A stretch of DNA of 64,000 nt. Source: Magnetovibrio sp. (GTDB taxonomy: Bacteria > Pseudomonadota > Alphaproteobacteria > Rhodospirillales > Magnetovibrionaceae). Location of the stretch: assembly GCF_036568125.1 (NCBI RefSeq), contig NZ_DATCTF010000011.1:62001-126000 (forward strand), in the 5' to 3' direction. Position 1 is the first letter of the stretch; each line of letters opens with the position of its first letter. The position numbers were made by a program, and so were the translations under genes. The notes beneath the pieces were generated by a model. It saw nothing but the letters and a program-made list of their open reading frames with translations. It was not told where the DNA came from and ran no database searches. This document shows positions 62,225 through 64,000 of the stretch, piece after piece.

Positions 62225-64000
62225 ATGTGCGGCATCTCGGGTCTGTTGACGCAAACGGCGGTGGACCTCGAAGGTCTGGCTGTCGCCATGAGCGACAGCA
62301 TGGATCACCGCGGTCCCGACGACCAAGGGGTTTGGAGCGACCGCGATGCCGGTATCGCACTCAGCCATCGCCGTCTTTCGATCATTGATTGCAGCCCTGC
62401 CGGACATCAGCCGATGGCGTCGGCCAGCGGCCGCTTTGTGATTTCCTACAACGGTGAAATCTATAATTTCGCCGACATCGCCAAGGACCTGCACGCCGCC
62501 GGACATAGCGTCAAAGGCGGATCGGATACCGCCGTGTTGTTGGAAGCCTGCGCCGCATGGGGGGTAGAGGCTACCCTGGAACGCTGCATCGGCATGTTCG
62601 CCTTCGCCCTTTGGGACCGTGACACCCGCACCCTCACCTTGGCGCGCGACCGGCTCGGCATCAAGCCGCTGTATTGGGCCCATGTCGACGGAACATATCT
62701 ATTCGCATCCGAGCTCAAGGCCCTGCGCGCGACGAAGCTTGTCGACGAACGGATCGACCGCGATGCGCTGGCAGGATATCTGCGCCACGCCTACGTGCCC
62801 GCGCCGCAAACCATTTTCAAAGATGTCTTCAAGCTGCCGCCCGGTCACACCCTGACGGTCCGCGCCGACGATGAGGCCGAGTTGCGCCCCTACTGGGATC
62901 TGCGCGCCATCGCGCGTCACGGGTTCAACACCCCCTTTTCCGGCACCTACGACGAAGCCCTCACCGAACTCGAACGTCACCTTTCCGATGCCGTTGCAAA
63001 ACGCATGGTCGCCGACGTACCGCTGGGGGCTTTTTTATCGGGTGGCGTCGACTCATCGACCGTCGTCGCCCTGATGCAGGCCGCCAGCTCGCGCCCGGTT
63101 AAAAGCTTTTCCATCGGCTTTCACGACAAGACCTTCGACGAATCCGCCCATGCCAAGGCTGTTGCGGATCATCTGGGCACGGATCACACCGAACTGTTCG
63201 TCACCCCGCAAGATGCGCTGGACGCGGTCGTCGAGTTGCCCCGCTGGTACGACGAGCCGTTCGCCGACAGCTCGCAAATCCCCACCCTGTTGCTGTCGCG
63301 TCTGACTCGCCAACACGTCACCGTGGCGCTGTCGGGCGACGGCGGGGACGAGGTATTCGCCGGTTACAACCGCCACTTTTGGGCCTCCCGCATTTGGAAC
63401 AACGCCGAACGCATTCCCGGTTTTGCGCGCACCATGGCCGCAGGGTTGATCACCGCCGTTCCACCCAGCGCGTGGGATAGCCTCGCCAAGGCGGTGCCGG
63501 TAAGCGGTATTCCGCCGCAGCTGGGCGATAAGCTGCACAAGGTCGCCAACATCTTGGGCGCGGATGACATCGACGGCGTCTATCGCCGCTTGGTCAGCCA
63601 ATGGCAGGACCCGTCCAGCGCGTTGCTCAACGCCCATGAACGTCAAGGGGTGCTGTGGGACGAGACCACCGCCCATGACCGCCCCGATGCCATCGGCCGC
63701 ATGCAGATGTTGGATATGTTGACGTATTTACCCGATGACATTTTGACCAAGGTCGATCGCGCTTCGATGGCGGCATCTTTGGAAGCGCGGGTGCCGTTGC
63801 TCGATCATCGGGTGGTGGAATTCGCCTGGACCCTGCCGCGCGATTTCATGGTGCGTGACGGTCGAGGCAAGGCGATCTTGCGCGACGTACTGTATCGCCA
63901 TGTGCCCCGCGAGTTGATCGAACGCCCCAAGATGGGCTTCGGCGTACCACTGGCCGATTGGCTGCGCGGCGATCTGCGCGAATGGGCGGAAGATTTGTTG
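62225..64000 (+). CDS. asnB: Asparagine synthase-like glutamine amidotransferase (AsnB/WbpS-like), 3' end outside window
   Basis: The first 592 residues are visible and the gene runs off the end. The N-terminal Cys nucleophile is exposed in MCGISGLL, with the class II glutaminase motifs HRGPDDQG, LSHRRLSIID and SYNGEIYN. The synthetase domain has the PP-loop FLSGGVDSSTVVAL, then FSIGFHDKTFDESAHA and LSGDGGDEVFAGYNRH. In polysaccharide loci such AsnB-like proteins amidate uronic or other sugar carboxylates (WbpS type). A true asparagine synthetase role is the alternative. It follows the methyltransferase by 1 nt. Confidence 0.9.
   Translation, partial: MCGISGLLTQTAVDLEGLAVAMSDSMDHRGPDDQGVWSDRDAGIALSHRRLSIIDCSPAGHQPMASASGRFVISYNGEIYNFADIAKDLHAAGHSVKGGSDTAVLLEACAAWGVEATLERCIGMFAFALWDRDTRTLTLARDRLGIKPLYWAHVDGTYLFASELKALRATKLVDERIDRDALAGYLRHAYVPAPQTIFKDVFKLPPGHTLTVRADDEAELRPYWDLRAIARHGFNTPFSGTYDEALTELERHLSDAVAKRMVADVPLGAFLSGGVDSSTVVALMQAASSRPVKSFSIGFHDKTFDESAHAKAVADHLGTDHTELFVTPQDALDAVVELPRWYDEPFADSSQIPTLLLSRLTRQHVTVALSGDGGDEVFAGYNRHFWASRIWNNAERIPGFARTMAAGLITAVPPSAWDSLAKAVPVSGIPPQLGDKLHKVANILGADDIDGVYRRLVSQWQDPSSALLNAHERQGVLWDETTAHDRPDAIGRMQMLDMLTYLPDDILTKVDRASMAASLEARVPLLDHRVVEFAWTLPRDFMVRDGRGKAILRDVLYRHVPRELIERPKMGFGVPLADWLRGDLREWAEDLL

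Overview
The window reads as a chromosomal segment of an alphaproteobacterium, probably Rhodospirillales-like. I infer this from general sequence style, the glmU-glmS and gph genes and the overall gene content; there is no rRNA to anchor taxonomy. It contains no transposase, integrase, CRISPR array or phage gene that I can recognise. Almost everything beyond the first 4.8 kb makes, activates, modifies or assembles unusual sugars for a surface glycan (O-antigen, capsule/EPS or glycoprotein glycan).

Layout. 1-4.8 kb: the tail of a cytochrome c, a MerR-type promoter followed by an intrinsic terminator, a GIY-YIG protein, glmS and glmU (UDP-GlcNAc supply), gph, and a tRNA-Val(CAC) with its own promoter and terminator. 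4.85-13.0 kb, minus strand: galE, rfbF, a GT2 glycosyltransferase, rfbG, a C-methyltransferase, an RfbC-like epimerase, an NDP-sugar epimerase/reductase, a hexapeptide acetyltransferase and an M23 peptidase. Most of these genes overlap by 4 nt, and together they point to a CDP-linked, C-methyl-branched 6-deoxyhexose. 13.2-15.85 kb, plus strand: pseC, a MarR-like winged-helix regulator with an extra Rossmann-like domain, and a NusG/RfaH-type antiterminator.

16.2-57.3 kb: a long run of plus-strand genes, interrupted only by one minus-strand GNAT gene, begins behind a 388-bp leader with two sequences resembling the RfaH ops signal. It holds pseB, a dTDP-rhamnose-reductase-like gene, an amidination trio (WbpG/PseA-like plus HisH and HisF paralogs), pseG, a carbamoyltransferase and a putative pseH. 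Next come a cytidylyltransferase-aminotransferase fusion, a DegT aminotransferase, pseI, an SpsF-like cytidylyltransferase and two Gfo/Idh oxidoreductases. These are followed by a formyltransferase, GT-B-like proteins, an ABC flippase, a second nonulosonate module (neuB-, neuC- and neuA-like with a 2-hydroxyacid dehydrogenase) and a UDP-sulfoquinovose synthase. Methyltransferases, a deacetylase, two B12-type radical SAM enzymes, a PhyH dioxygenase, a GSCFA protein, glycosyltransferases and a polytopic membrane protein finish the block. From about 57.4 kb the base composition rises again and the locus continues with glycosyltransferases, methyltransferases, a GDP-mannose 4,6-dehydratase and an asparagine-synthase-like amidotransferase cut by the window end.

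Working model: UDP-GlcNAc from GlmU feeds PseB-C-H-G-I to give a pseudaminic-type acid, and feeds NeuC-NeuB-NeuA to give a second nonulosonic acid. These may be decorated with acetamidino, carbamoyl, formyl, methyl and possibly sulfo groups. They would be assembled with CDP- and GDP-6-deoxyhexoses and exported through the ABC flippase, with a dedicated RfaH-like factor keeping transcription going through the long locus.
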